A stretch of 64,000 bases of DNA from positions 186,001-250,000 of the forward strand of contig NZ_BSSQ01000019.1 in assembly GCF_030161375.1 (NCBI RefSeq), written 5' to 3'. This document shows positions 9,460 through 18,006 of the stretch, piece by piece (positions within the stretch are counted from its first letter, which is position 1; each line of letters opens with the position of its first letter). This stretch comes from Paenibacillus glycanilyticus (GTDB lineage Bacteria > Bacillota > Bacilli > Paenibacillales > Paenibacillaceae). Under the pieces are notes generated by a model. The model did no database searches, had not been told where the DNA came from, and was given only the letters and a program-made list of their open reading frames with translations. Position numbers and translations under genes: made by a program.

Positions 9460-11766
9460 ATGACACAAACGGTTCATTTATCCGTGCGGGCTCTTGTTGA
9501 ATACGCCTATAGCAGTGGGGATATAAACGTTGGCTTTCGCTCAACGGTACCCTTAACGGAAGGGACGCGAATGCATCGGCAGATTCAGAACGGGTATGGC
9601 GAGCAGGATGCCAAAGAAGTCTACTTATCGGCCGAGATCGCATACGAGAATTTGACATTTGCCATCGATGGCCGCTGCGATGGGCTGCTTCAGTCGGAGA
9701 ACGGGATGATGATCGACGAGATCAAGTCCTTTTCCGGACGTTTGCCTTCCCTTATGGAAGAGACGTATCCCGTCCACTGGGCACAAGCTCAATGTTACGC
9801 ATATATAGTGGCGAAAGATCGGGAGCTCGAGTCCATCCAGGTTCAACTGACGTATGCCCATGTGGAAGCCGATGAAATTCACCGTTTTGTACGTACGATG
9901 ACGTTTGCGGAACTTGAAAAGTTTATTAACGATACCGTTGCCAGCTATTATCCATACGCTTCTATAAAAAGCCGCCATGCCGCGCGGAGGGACGCCAGCA
10001 TTAAGTTGTTGAATTTCCCGTTCCCCTCGTACAGGTCCGGGCAACGCAAACTAGCTGCTTCCGTCTATCAGACGATCGCGGATCATCGCAAGTTGTTCGC
10101 CAAGGCGCCAACAGGCACAGGCAAGACCATGTCGACATTGTTTCCTGCCGTGAAAGCTTTCGGAGAAGGATTGCTGCAGAAACTGTTTTATTTGACAGCC
10201 CGCACTACTACGCGCACAGCTGCGGAAGAAGCATTAGAAATGTTGCGCGATGGCGGATTACATCTTCATTCCGTTACGCTGACGGCCAAGGAGAAAGTGT
10301 GCTTCAAGGATGAAACGCGCTGCACGCCCGAGTATTGCGAATACGCCGAAGGGTATTATGACCGCGTCAACGGCGCGCTTCTAGACATGTTAAGCGAAGA
10401 AACGAGGATGACGCGTGAGGTTATCGAACGGTATGCTCGCAAACACCGCGTGTGCCCGTTTGAATTTTCGCTAGATGCCGCTTATGCGGCTGATGCGGTC
10501 ATTTGCGACTACAATTATATTTTTGATCCGCGCGTCAACCTGAAGCGATTGTTTGAAGAGCAGAAACGACAAACCGCTCTGTTGGTCGACGAAGCGCATA
10601 ACCTTGTAGACCGGGCACGTGAAATGTACTCGGCGGAGCTTAGGAAATCAGATTTTCTAGAGCTGCAGCGAGCAAGTAAGATCAGCCGTCCGCTCGTCTA
10701 TCAATCGGCGAAGGCGGTGAATCAATATTTCATAGCTTTGCGCAAAACCATGAATGATCAAGCCGATGCAACCAAGCTTGATCTCCCTGAGCAGCTGGTC
10801 GATCACCTGGAGTTGCTCGTCAGCGCGGCGGAGCGGCAATTGGCGGCTGGAGACTCGGATGAGCTTCTGGCTGACGTGTATTTTGGCTGCCAGCATTTTT
10901 TGCGCATAGCTAAATTGTACGATGAGCGGTACGTCACCTATGCGGAGCTGGAGAGGAGCGACGTGCGGCTCAAACTGTTTTGCCTCGCTCCGTCACATTT
11001 GCTGCGGCAATACGCCAAGGGATACCGCGCGCAGATTTTATTCTCCGCAACGTTATCGCCGCTTCCTTATTTCATGGACATGTTAGGAGGCGACGCGGAA
11101 ACGGATTACTCCGTTGCGATTCCGTCGCCATTTGCCCCGGAGCAGCTTGAGGTCCGAATTGAACGATTGTCGACCCGCTATCAGGACCGTGAACGTACGA
11201 TGGACCGCGTCGCCGGTTTGCTTCACGATATGGCATGTCGGCATCAAGGGAATATTCTTGTGTTTTTCCCGTCGTATGCTTACATGAATGGCGTGCATGA
11301 ACGATATATGGAACAGGGGAATGAGGACAAAGGAGTTCGTACGCTTATCCAAACATCCAATATGTCGGAAGAGGAACGAGCAAGCTTCCTCGCCTCCTTT
11401 GCGGCAGGCAATCAAGGTACGCTAGTAGGATTCGCCGTCATGGGCGGCATTTTTTCCGAAGGAATCGATTTGGTCGGCGATCGGCTGACCGGAGTTGCGA
11501 TCGTTGGCGTAGGGCTGCCGCAAGTCGGAACGGAGCGGAATATTATCAAACAATATTTTGACCGGCAGGAGAAAAACGGCTTCGAATATGCCTACGTCTT
11601 CCCGGGGATGAACAAAGTGTTGCAGGCCGGAGGCCGATTAATCCGTTCCGAGAGCGACCGTGGAACGTTATTGCTGATTGATGACCGCTATGCGCAGCCC
11701 CAGTATGCCAGACTATTGCCTCCCGAGTGGCGGCATTCCTTATCTCATGATTCAACTCCCCTCTAA
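9460..11766 (+). CDS. ATP-dependent DNA helicase with N-terminal PD-(D/E)XK nuclease domain (Rad3/XPD-like, Fe-S)
   Basis: 768 residues from ATG 9460 (GGGGAGAAGG upstream); the ATG at 9439 lies before this ribosome site. The first 170 residues look like a Cas4/RecB-type nuclease: D74 in GRCDGL, E87 and K89 in IDEIK, then a QCYAY motif. A superfamily 2 XPD/DinG helicase follows: Walker A KAPTGTGKT at 216-223, cysteines 281, 288, 293 and 332 spaced for a 4Fe-4S cluster, and VDEAH near 380. Motif V/VI-like segments lie near the end (GIDLVGDRL, GRLIRS). It probably opens and trims damaged DNA 5' to 3'. Such fusions are known in Bacillota but poorly studied. Confidence 0.85.
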   Translation: MTQTVHLSVRALVEYAYSSGDINVGFRSTVPLTEGTRMHRQIQNGYGEQDAKEVYLSAEIAYENLTFAIDGRCDGLLQSENGMMIDEIKSFSGRLPSLMEETYPVHWAQAQCYAYIVAKDRELESIQVQLTYAHVEADEIHRFVRTMTFAELEKFINDTVASYYPYASIKSRHAARRDASIKLLNFPFPSYRSGQRKLAASVYQTIADHRKLFAKAPTGTGKTMSTLFPAVKAFGEGLLQKLFYLTARTTTRTAAEEALEMLRDGGLHLHSVTLTAKEKVCFKDETRCTPEYCEYAEGYYDRVNGALLDMLSEETRMTREVIERYARKHRVCPFEFSLDAAYAADAVICDYNYIFDPRVNLKRLFEEQKRQTALLVDEAHNLVDRAREMYSAELRKSDFLELQRASKISRPLVYQSAKAVNQYFIALRKTMNDQADATKLDLPEQLVDHLELLVSAAERQLAAGDSDELLADVYFGCQHFLRIAKLYDERYVTYAELERSDVRLKLFCLAPSHLLRQYAKGYRAQILFSATLSPLPYFMDMLGGDAETDYSVAIPSPFAPEQLEVRIERLSTRYQDRERTMDRVAGLLHDMACRHQGNILVFFPSYAYMNGVHERYMEQGNEDKGVRTLIQTSNMSEEERASFLASFAAGNQGTLVGFAVMGGIFSEGIDLVGDRLTGVAIVGVGLPQVGTERNIIKQYFDRQEKNGFEYAYVFPGMNKVLQAGGRLIRSESDRGTLLLIDDRYAQPQYARLLPPEWRHSLSHDSTPL

Positions 11767-11810
11767 TGGTCTATTAGAAGGTATGCCACGACGGAGGAGG
11801 AGGAATGAAC

Positions 11811-12005
11811 ATGCCTTGGGACAAAGACAATTATCCGGATTCGCTCAAAAACTTCATGGCTCCGGTCCGCAACAAAGCGATCGACATCGCGAACGAACTT
11901 CTGAAGGACGGCTATTCCGAAGGCCGCGCAATATCCATTGCTACCGCCAAAGCGAAGGAATGGGGCGAGAATCACGACGAGCGGATCCGCAAGAAAGGAC
12001 ATTAA
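11811..12005 (+). CDS. Small YdaT-like protein, function unknown
   Basis: 64 residues from ATG 11811, which lies seven bases after a GGAGGAGGAGG run; ATG 11805 is too close to it. The sequence begins MPWDKDNYPDSLKNF, with VRNKAIDIANELL and YSEGRAISIATAKAKEW. It resembles the N-terminal part of Bacillus YdaT-type proteins, which often carry a DUF2188 tail absent here. The fold is probably a small helical bundle. It lies 44 bases after the helicase gene and shares its direction, ending at a terminator. No function is assigned. Confidence 0.7.
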   Translation: MPWDKDNYPDSLKNFMAPVRNKAIDIANELLKDGYSEGRAISIATAKAKEWGENHDERIRKKGH

Positions 12006-12013
12006 GATCGGCC

Positions 12014-12049
12014 AAAAAGCTTAACTTAAACACGGTTAAGCTTTTTTTT
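12014..12049. terminator. Intrinsic terminator after the YdaT-like gene
   Basis: AAAGCTTAAC pairs with GTTAAGCTTT across a 9-10 base loop, followed by a run of eight T starting in the stem. Confidence 0.85.
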
Positions 12050-12113
12050 GCGTGGGGAGAACGGTTAGCCCCTATTCGCGCCAACGCATATACTGTGTTG
12101 GAGGTGGAAATCG

Positions 12114-12341
12114 ATGGGGAACAAATCGATGGCCGAGATCGTCCTAGAACGGCATATTGAGAGAAGAAAACGCCGGTGTGAATCCGAAATGGATATGCTG
12201 GCTCTAATCGAGAACATGCCATCCAACGAATATGTGGAGCAATTGCGACTTAAACATACAGAGAATCTTGCCAAACAATCCGCTGCGCTAGCCCAATTGC
12301 AGAAAGAAATGCTGGAGAGATTCGGGAAGGTTATTGGATAA
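12114..12341 (+). CDS. Hypothetical small charged protein
   Basis: 75 residues, unrecognised. It is strongly helical, with an ERHIERRKRRCE segment and a C-terminal amphipathic stretch (LAKQSAALAQLQKEM), so a short coiled coil or helical hairpin is likely. There is one cysteine and no membrane segment. ATG 12114 follows GGAGGTGG at ideal spacing, which supports real translation. It lies between a terminator and an SDR gene; the SDR gene's ribosome site is in a hairpin that read-through RNA from this gene would form. Confidence 0.6.
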   Translation: MGNKSMAEIVLERHIERRKRRCESEMDMLALIENMPSNEYVEQLRLKHTENLAKQSAALAQLQKEMLERFGKVIG

Positions 12342-12348
12342 ATAGTGT

Positions 12349-12420
12349 AATTCCTTTCAAAGACGGGTATACAAAGGTTGACCGGTTATTCTTCCATGTA
12401 TGCCATCTTTGAAAGGAGTT
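12349..12420 (+). promoter_or_regulatory. Long inverted repeat sequestering the SDR ribosome-binding site
   Basis: Bases 12352-12363 are perfectly complementary to 12406-12417, and the stem extends to 12349/12420 with one wobble. After one mismatch and one bulge it continues inward to 12372/12398, leaving a loop of about 25 bases. The 3' arm contains AAAGGAG, the Shine-Dalgarno of the gene starting at 12428. RNA reading through from upstream should hide this site. No T-run follows, so it is not an ordinary terminator. A DNA-level operator is the alternative. Confidence 0.6.
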
Positions 12421-12427
12421 GTGCGCG

Positions 12428-13231
12428 ATGCAACAAACGAATGAGGGACAAGGACTTATTCTGGCGGGCAAGACGGCGATCGTGACGGGAGCAGGCTCGG
12501 GAATCGGCAGGGCTGCCGCAATCAAGCTGGCCCGCGCCGGTGCCAATGTCTGCTTATTTGATTTAATGGACGACCGGACGGAGGATGTAGAGCAGGAGAT
12601 TCGCGACATGGGCCGGGAAGCCGAATTTTACGATGTGGACGTATCCAATTCCGGCCGAATGGAAGCCGCGTTCAGAGCCGCCGCAGAACGTTTCGGCAGT
12701 CTTGACGTATTATTCGCCAATGCGGGCATTAACGGTACGCTTGCGCCGATCGAGGAACTAACGCCGGAAGCTTGGGATGAAACGCTCAGTATCAACCTCA
12801 GAGGAACTTTCCTGGCCGTGAAAAACACCATTCCGCATATGAAAACAAACGGCGGCAGCATCATCGTGACGAGCTCGATTAACGGGAACCGGAAATATTC
12901 CGGGTTCGGCATGTCCGCCTACAGCTCATCCAAGGCCGGGCAGGTAGCCTTTACAAAGATGGCCGCACTTGAGCTCGCCCGGTACCGGATCCGCGTGAAT
13001 GCCATCTGTCCGGGTGCAATCAAGACGAATATCGGAGAGAATACCCACCGAACCAAAGCAGTGGACGATATCAGCATTCCGGTCGAGTACCCGGAAGGTT
13101 CCCAACCGCTTGAACACGGACCAGGACAACCGGAACAAGTAGCCGATCTGGTGCTGTTCCTCGCTTCCGCCCAGTCCAGCCATATTACGGGCACGGAAAT
13201 TTATATCGACGGGGCCGAGACGCTCCTGTAG
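12428..13231 (+). CDS. SDR family NAD(P)-dependent oxidoreductase
   Basis: 267 residues from ATG 12428, nine bases after AAGGAG; the TTG at 12419 is rejected because it overlaps that site. The cofactor motif is TGAGSGIGRA near residue 22, followed by NAG and the catalytic YSSSK. D in LFDLMD at the end of beta 2 suggests NAD rather than NADP. These enzymes oxidise or reduce alcohols and ketones in the cytosol; the C-terminal GTEIYIDGAETLL is typical of the FabG/glucose dehydrogenase-like classical family. Substrate unknown. It stands alone behind the inverted repeat at 12349-12420. Confidence 0.85.
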   Translation: MQQTNEGQGLILAGKTAIVTGAGSGIGRAAAIKLARAGANVCLFDLMDDRTEDVEQEIRDMGREAEFYDVDVSNSGRMEAAFRAAAERFGSLDVLFANAGINGTLAPIEELTPEAWDETLSINLRGTFLAVKNTIPHMKTNGGSIIVTSSINGNRKYSGFGMSAYSSSKAGQVAFTKMAALELARYRIRVNAICPGAIKTNIGENTHRTKAVDDISIPVEYPEGSQPLEHGPGQPEQVADLVLFLASAQSSHITGTEIYIDGAETLL

Positions 13232-13351
13232 ATCATCGTGATCAGGAATCCGGCTTCCCGGTTAAGCAAGAGCTGTACAAAGATTCGACTTGGCATTCGA
13301 TTCAGCTCGGGATGAGCAGGGTATATAACCATAAACGAAATGTGGAAGTGA

Positions 13352-14059
13352 ATGGTTATGGATTACGCATTGATTTCCGTCAAGCTTATAACCGCTTTTT
13401 TCGGTTTATGGTTTATGACAAAGCTGCTCGGGAAAAAGGAAATATCCCAACTCACACCGTTCGACTTCGTCTCGTCACTTATGCTGAGCGAGCTTGTAGG
13501 CAATACCATTTATGATCGCGAGGCGCATTTTTCAATGCTGGTATTCGCTCTTGCCGTATGGATGGTGCTGTCGCTTGCTTTGGAAAAGGCGGTTCAGCTC
13601 ATGCCTTGGCTATCCGTGCCGCTTAGCGGCAAACCGGATCTTATTATCCGCAACGGGGTGATCGACGTAAATGCGATGAAGCGCAACCGGCTGGACATGC
13701 ATCAAATCGGCATGCTGCTGAGGGAGCAAGGCGTATTCACGGTGCGCGAAGTGGCTTATGCGGTATTTGAGCCAAACGGCAGCTTAAGCGTGATGAGAAA
13801 TCCCGGCGATGAACCGCCGACCAGAACGGAACTACGCGTCTCCGTGCCCAAAGCCGGACTTCCGCGCATCTTGATCGAGCAGGGGACACTGCAGCGCGGC
13901 GAGCTTCGGGAGATCGGCCGCAGCGTGGAATGGCTGCAATCCAGGCTTGCGGAGCAAGGGGTAGACCATATCCGAGAAGTTTATTATGCCGAATGGACCG
14001 AGGAAGATGGATTATTTTTTCAGTTGAACGAATATATTTCCAGCAACTCCACACAATAG
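13352..14059 (+). CDS. DUF421 membrane protein (YetF/YkjA-like)
   Basis: 235 residues (or 233 from ATG 13358). Three hydrophobic segments fill roughly residues 6-80, then a cytoplasmic DUF421 domain with GKPDLIIRNG and the L-LREQGVFT region near residue 120. This layout matches Bacillus YetF, YkjA and YrbG, membrane proteins whose function is unknown; some family members are linked to spore membrane properties. The ribosome site GGAAGTG before 13352 is weak. The next gene, 28 bases on, encodes a spore DNA-binding protein, which fits a sporulation setting. Confidence 0.85.
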   Translation: MVMDYALISVKLITAFFGLWFMTKLLGKKEISQLTPFDFVSSLMLSELVGNTIYDREAHFSMLVFALAVWMVLSLALEKAVQLMPWLSVPLSGKPDLIIRNGVIDVNAMKRNRLDMHQIGMLLREQGVFTVREVAYAVFEPNGSLSVMRNPGDEPPTRTELRVSVPKAGLPRILIEQGTLQRGELREIGRSVEWLQSRLAEQGVDHIREVYYAEWTEEDGLFFQLNEYISSNSTQ

Positions 14060-14087
14060 ATTTACATCCAAGAAGGAGTTGACTATT

Positions 14088-14309
14088 ATGGCTAACCAAT
14101 CCAACAATTTAGTTGTACCGCAAGCCAAAGCTGCTTTGAATCAAATGAAATACGAAATCGCAACTGAACACGGCATTCAGCTCAGCGAAGGCTACAATGG
14201 CAATCTGATGACGCGTGAAGCCGGCACAATCGGCGGCAACATTACGAAACGTCTTGTTCAGATGGCTGAGCAATCCTTGAGCGGAGCTTCGTTCAACACA
14301 AGAAGATAG
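14088..14309 (+). CDS. Alpha/beta-type small acid-soluble spore protein
   Basis: 73 residues from ATG 14088, nine bases after AAGGAG. The sequence carries both family boxes: KYEIATEHGI, which includes the germination-protease cleavage site, and the later GNITKRLVQMAE. These proteins coat forespore DNA, turn it to an A-like form and protect it from UV, then serve as amino acid store on germination. The length and motif order are those of SspA/SspB-type proteins. This gene marks the host as an endospore former. Expression is expected from SigG in the forespore. Confidence 0.95.
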   Translation: MANQSNNLVVPQAKAALNQMKYEIATEHGIQLSEGYNGNLMTREAGTIGGNITKRLVQMAEQSLSGASFNTRR

Positions 14310-14320
14310 GTTGTCCTGTT

Positions 14321-14398
14321 ATTCCCCTCCATCTCTCGCATGACTTACCATCGGTTCACGGAATTGACGGTGGTATAATGGTGAGATGAGAGGGGAAT
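14321..14398 (+). promoter_or_regulatory. Inverted repeat with internal promoter before the DNA ligase gene
   Basis: 14321-14335 pairs with 14383-14398 as 9 plus 6 bp with one bulged A (14389). The 3' arm holds AGGGGAA, the ligase ribosome site. The 47-base loop contains TGGTATAAT (extended -10, 14371-14379) but no good SigA -35. RNA started at this -10 would begin inside the 3' arm and could not form the stem, whereas read-through RNA from the spore-protein gene could. Confidence 0.5.
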
Positions 14399-14402
14399 TC
14401 TT

Positions 14403-15251
14403 ATGTTCATCTCGCCGATGTTGCCGGAGCAAGCGGAACAATCGTTTGACTCCGAAGAATACGTATTTGAACCGAAATTTAACGGTCATCGCCTGATCTT
14501 ATCGTTTATTAACGGACAAGTTAATATGTACACCAAACATAACAATGCAGTGACTAGACAATACCCGGAACTGTTTCACGTACCCGTGGATAACGGCATG
14601 GATGTCGTGTTTGACGGTGAAGCGGTTATGGTCCGGGATGACGGAACCCATGATTTTGACGGCCTTATACAGAGGTTCCAACTAAGTAAATTACCGAAAA
14701 TAAAAGAAGCTGCCAGAACTCATCCCGTTCATTACTTCGTATTCGATATTCTTTACTTAAACGGTCAAAGCTTAACCCATTTACCCCTGATCGAACGCAA
14801 ACGGCTTTTAGCACAAATTTTGCAGCCTAACGGTTTCTACCATCTAGCCATGTCGATTGAACAGCAAGGCAAAGCCTTGTTTCAGTTTATTGAAGATCGA
14901 GGATTGACCGGTATCGTAGCGAAACGGAAAAACTCAACCTATGCAAGCGCTCGGTCCGATGAATGGCTGGCCATAAGGAATTATCAATACACAGAGGTTG
15001 CGATATGCGGATACAAACGGAAAGAATTTGGCTGGCTTATTGCGCATGACGGACAAACGGTCGGCTGTATTGACGGAGATATTCCCGCTGACGTTAAGCA
15101 AACCTTCTACACAGCAGCATCCTCAATGATTACGGGGCAAGACAAACGATTCGTCTATGTAAAGCCAACCTTGAAAGTAAAGGTTAGGTTTCGCGATTGG
15201 ACTTCAAGCAACATGCTTAGAAGCCCTGAATTTGTCAGTTTTGCCGGCTAA
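14403..15251 (+). CDS. ATP-dependent DNA ligase (LigD-like catalytic core)
   Basis: 282 residues. The adenylation motif EPKFNGHR places the nucleophilic lysine at residue 25. DGEAVM (motif III), FDILYLNGQ (IIIa) and EGI-like GIVAKRK (motif IV) follow, and a short OB-fold domain ends the protein with VKVRFRDWT. It joins DNA nicks using ATP. It has only the ligase part of LigD, without polymerase or nuclease domains, and no Ku gene is adjacent. Position next to a spore-protein gene suggests a role in spore DNA repair, as for B. subtilis LigD, but this is inference. Motif I has N instead of the common D (KFNG). Confidence 0.85.
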   Translation: MFISPMLPEQAEQSFDSEEYVFEPKFNGHRLILSFINGQVNMYTKHNNAVTRQYPELFHVPVDNGMDVVFDGEAVMVRDDGTHDFDGLIQRFQLSKLPKIKEAARTHPVHYFVFDILYLNGQSLTHLPLIERKRLLAQILQPNGFYHLAMSIEQQGKALFQFIEDRGLTGIVAKRKNSTYASARSDEWLAIRNYQYTEVAICGYKRKEFGWLIAHDGQTVGCIDGDIPADVKQTFYTAASSMITGQDKRFVYVKPTLKVKVRFRDWTSSNMLRSPEFVSFAG

Positions 15252-15252
15252 C

Positions 15253-15286
15253 AAAGGCCTGATCCCATTAGAGATCAGGCCTTTTT
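15253..15286. terminator. Bidirectional terminator between ligase and AraC genes
   Basis: A perfect 12-bp stem (15253-15264 with 15273-15284) has A-run and T-run flanks on both sides. It separates two convergent genes. Confidence 0.9.
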
Positions 15287-15290
15287 ACGT

Positions 15291-16184
15291 TTATTCGATG
15301 GATTTGCGCTGCGCGGTTCTCCAATGGCTGGGCGTTACGCCGGTTACCTTCTTAAATACGGTGCTGAAATGCTGGCTGGATTTGAATTCCAGATCCGCCG
15401 CAAGCCGAGTGATTGAAATAGGGGAATGGGATAGCAATTGCGCGGCATATTCTACCCGGGTGCGCTCCACGAAGGAGGAAGGCGATTGGCCAAAGGTTTG
15501 CCGGAACAGCCGGTAGAAATGCGATTCGCTAACCCCAACGCTAGCCGCGATCTCCTTATTGACCCAATGCTTCTCGGGCTGCATCCGGATGTTCTCCACG
15601 GCTTTGAGCATCGCGTCATGGAGATCTTCGGGGATTTGCGGTTCCGGTGAAGGCTCCGTCATGAGTAGAATGAGATCCAGCATATAATGCCGGACTTTCA
15701 GCTTCAACCAGGGCTGTTCTTCCGTTTCAAGCGCGTGACGCAATTTGTCAAAACTGATTTTCATCCGGGTATTCGTCCGCACAATCCTCGGCAAGTGATT
15801 TAATTTATCCATCATTTCCCGAAGTTCGTCTTCGCTTAATCCCAACCACGAAGTGCATGAGGAAGGATTCCTCACGATCAGCCACCAGATGGAGCATGGT
15901 TCCATGAAATCCATACGCGCGCGATGCGGTTCGTTGGGCCGTGTATGGAACAATTCGCCGGCCCTTGTCTCGAATAATTGGCCGTCTACTTCCCACGTTA
16001 CTTTACCGCTATCGGTTAGTACAAATTCATAAGCTCCGTCATGCTCATGATGAGAGAGCGGCATCGCTTCCGTGAAATGGTCATAGCCTAACATAATCAG
16101 CTCCGGTACTTGAAGGGAGCCCGATTGATCCAACTTCTGCGTATCGTATTCCCAACGATTTGTACGGCTATTATGAACCGCCAT
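15291..16184 (-). CDS. AraC family transcriptional regulator
   Basis: 297 residues. The N-terminal cupin domain has the HHEHDGAYEF motif near residue 45, which usually binds a small ligand. The C-terminal 100 residues carry the two helix-turn-helix motifs of AraC/XylS activators: NKEIAASVGVSESHFYRLFR and ITRLAADLEFKSSQHFSTVF, then GVTPSHWR. It reads away from the phytanoyl-CoA dioxygenase gene at 16312 with a 127-base shared intergenic region. It therefore probably controls that gene and itself. This is the first of three AraC/PhyH pairs in the window. Confidence 0.9.
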   Translation of the reverse strand: MAVHNSRTNRWEYDTQKLDQSGSLQVPELIMLGYDHFTEAMPLSHHEHDGAYEFVLTDSGKVTWEVDGQLFETRAGELFHTRPNEPHRARMDFMEPCSIWWLIVRNPSSCTSWLGLSEDELREMMDKLNHLPRIVRTNTRMKISFDKLRHALETEEQPWLKLKVRHYMLDLILLMTEPSPEPQIPEDLHDAMLKAVENIRMQPEKHWVNKEIAASVGVSESHFYRLFRQTFGQSPSSFVERTRVEYAAQLLSHSPISITRLAADLEFKSSQHFSTVFKKVTGVTPSHWRTAQRKSIE

Positions 16185-16311
16185 AGCATGACCACCTGTT
16201 CAAATTTGTATCTTTGTATAAAATCCTATTCGATAGTTTTCCGAAAGTCAAAGCTTCTCTCTGCTGTTATCTTAGAGAAGGAATAATCAAATATGGCGAA
16301 GAGGTGTTAGG

Positions 16312-17136
16312 ATGGCATTTATTCCTTATGAAGTGACGGACACGGACAAACAAACTTTTGAACGCGATGGGTATTGGATCAGTCCAAAACTGATTGACGA
16401 TGACACGATCGAGAAACTACGGCAAGCGCATGAACGGATTTGGTCGTCCGACTTCGACGGGGATGGCTATCCGATGCACGATGTTCGCCTACCGGACAAT
16501 AAATTGGCCTTGCGCAAGCACGATAACGGCTGGTGGATTAATGATGAAGTCCGTCACGTCGTCACTCATCCGGAGCTTGGCCGCATGACCGCCGAGTTGC
16601 TTGGGGAATCAGCCATCCGGTTATGGCATGATCAAGTGATCTATAAACCAAGCGCCGCAGGAGAAGAAACGCAGCTTGGCAATGTAGGCTGGCATCAGGA
16701 TTATGCCTTCTGGCGTTGCAGCAACACGACGAGCATGGTTACGGTCTGGATCGCGCTTCAAGATACCGATCTCCACAATGGCGGAATGAGAACGATTCTG
16801 GGATCGCACAAATGGGGAGTGGTTGAGGGGAGCGATACGTTTTTCAATCAGGATCTTGACGGTCTTCAGGCAAAATTCTCCAAGGGAGAATGGCAGGATG
16901 AGCCGTGTATTCTGAAAGCCGGTCAGGCGAGTTTCCACCATGGCTTGACGTTCCACGGTTCCGGCCCCAACTTTTCCGAGCAGCCGCGGCTGTCAGTCGT
17001 CGCTCATCTTATGCCGGGGAACACCTCGTATATGAAGGGGAAAGGCAGACACGATAATGTTCGATTGCTCGGACCAAGGCCTTATGACGGACAACCTTTT
17101 AATAATGAATATTTCCCTCTGTTATACAGCAAATAA
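16312..17136 (+). CDS. Phytanoyl-CoA dioxygenase (PhyH) family oxygenase
   Basis: 274 residues. The iron-binding HxD pair is H128 and D130 in GWHQDYAFW. The distal histidine lies in FHHGLTFHGSGPN, and PRLSVVAHL holds the arginine expected to bind 2-oxoglutarate. The enzyme is therefore a non-haem Fe(II)/2-oxoglutarate dioxygenase that hydroxylates a small molecule in the cytosol. Bacterial members often act on compounds other than phytanoyl-CoA, so the substrate is open. ATG 16312 follows GAGGTG. A divergent AraC gene likely encodes its activator. Confidence 0.87.
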   Translation: MAFIPYEVTDTDKQTFERDGYWISPKLIDDDTIEKLRQAHERIWSSDFDGDGYPMHDVRLPDNKLALRKHDNGWWINDEVRHVVTHPELGRMTAELLGESAIRLWHDQVIYKPSAAGEETQLGNVGWHQDYAFWRCSNTTSMVTVWIALQDTDLHNGGMRTILGSHKWGVVEGSDTFFNQDLDGLQAKFSKGEWQDEPCILKAGQASFHHGLTFHGSGPNFSEQPRLSVVAHLMPGNTSYMKGKGRHDNVRLLGPRPYDGQPFNNEYFPLLYSK

Positions 17137-17262
17137 TAAGCTATGCGCGCGGGCTTTGGTCGATTTGGGACCAAAGCTCGTTTTGTTTACTAGTAAAGTC
17201 CGTATACAGAAAGAGGAAATTAGTGGTACTCTGAATTTATTCCTGCTAAGAGGAGGACAAGA

Positions 17263-17679
17263 ATGACTCCAAAACATATCGTTTCGGCGGCAGCGATTGT
17301 CTTGAATGATCGCAACGAAATCTTATTGATCAAAGGACCTAAAAGAGGTTGGGAGATGCCCGGCGGACAAGGCGAATCGCTAAGAGACGCGGCAATAAGG
17401 GAAACGAGAGAAGAAAGCGGAATAGAGATTGAAGTGACCAAGTTTTGCGGCATTTTTCAAAATGTAGGCAGCAGCATCTGTAATACCTTATTTCTGGGAA
17501 AGCCGGTCGGAGGAGAGTTGACGACTACGGAAGAATCGCTGGAGGTCGGATATTTCCCGGTCGAAACAGCACTGGAAATGGTACATTGGGGGAACTTCAA
17601 AGAGCGGATTGAGTTATGCTTGAATGAAGCATGCCATCCTTTTTATATTGAGTTCTCGATACCGCTTAAGGACTGCTAA
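17263..17679 (+). CDS. Nudix hydrolase
   Basis: 138 residues with the complete Nudix box: G-G-QGES-LRDAAIRET-REESGI at about residues 36-56, which holds the metal-binding REEXGX glutamates. These enzymes split a nucleoside diphosphate linked to another group X. Which substrate is used cannot be read from the sequence. ATG 17263 follows GAGGAGGA. The small zinc-ribbon gene begins 19 bases after its stop, so the two may be cotranscribed. Confidence 0.88.
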   Translation: MTPKHIVSAAAIVLNDRNEILLIKGPKRGWEMPGGQGESLRDAAIRETREESGIEIEVTKFCGIFQNVGSSICNTLFLGKPVGGELTTTEESLEVGYFPVETALEMVHWGNFKERIELCLNEACHPFYIEFSIPLKDC

Positions 17680-17698
17680 ATGAGTGAGGTAAAGCAAA

Positions 17699-17965
17699 AT
17701 GTCTAACGGAGCAAAGAGATTTATAAAGATTTTCGCTAAAAATTATAAACAATACAAAGGCCCTGGCTCCTACAGCGCCAACGGAGTTCCGGTCTTATGC
17801 GTTCATTGTCATCACGATAAATTCGATTTGGGCCACGCGCAGTTAAATACCGCTTTGTTTACTTTCTTTAACCTTGACTTCGCCAATCGTTCGGCGAGTA
17901 CGTTGACATGCGGCCGTTGCGGATTTATCCATTGGTTTAAAAAGGGGATCGAAAGAGTATATTGA
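17699..17965 (+). CDS. Small zinc-ribbon protein, function unknown
   Basis: 88 residues. A basic N-terminus (KRFIKIFAKNYKQYKG) is followed by CVHCHH and, 40 residues later, CGRCGF, spaced as two zinc knuckles. A nucleic-acid-binding zinc ribbon is plausible. I do not recognise a named family. It lies between a Nudix gene and a DUF1835 gene in the same direction with a GAGG ribosome site before ATG 17699. Confidence 0.65.
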   Translation: MSNGAKRFIKIFAKNYKQYKGPGSYSANGVPVLCVHCHHDKFDLGHAQLNTALFTFFNLDFANRSASTLTCGRCGFIHWFKKGIERVY

Positions 17966-18006
17966 CAGTTCCCGCACCTGTAGCTTGAAGAAAGGAGGAA
18001 TATGGC

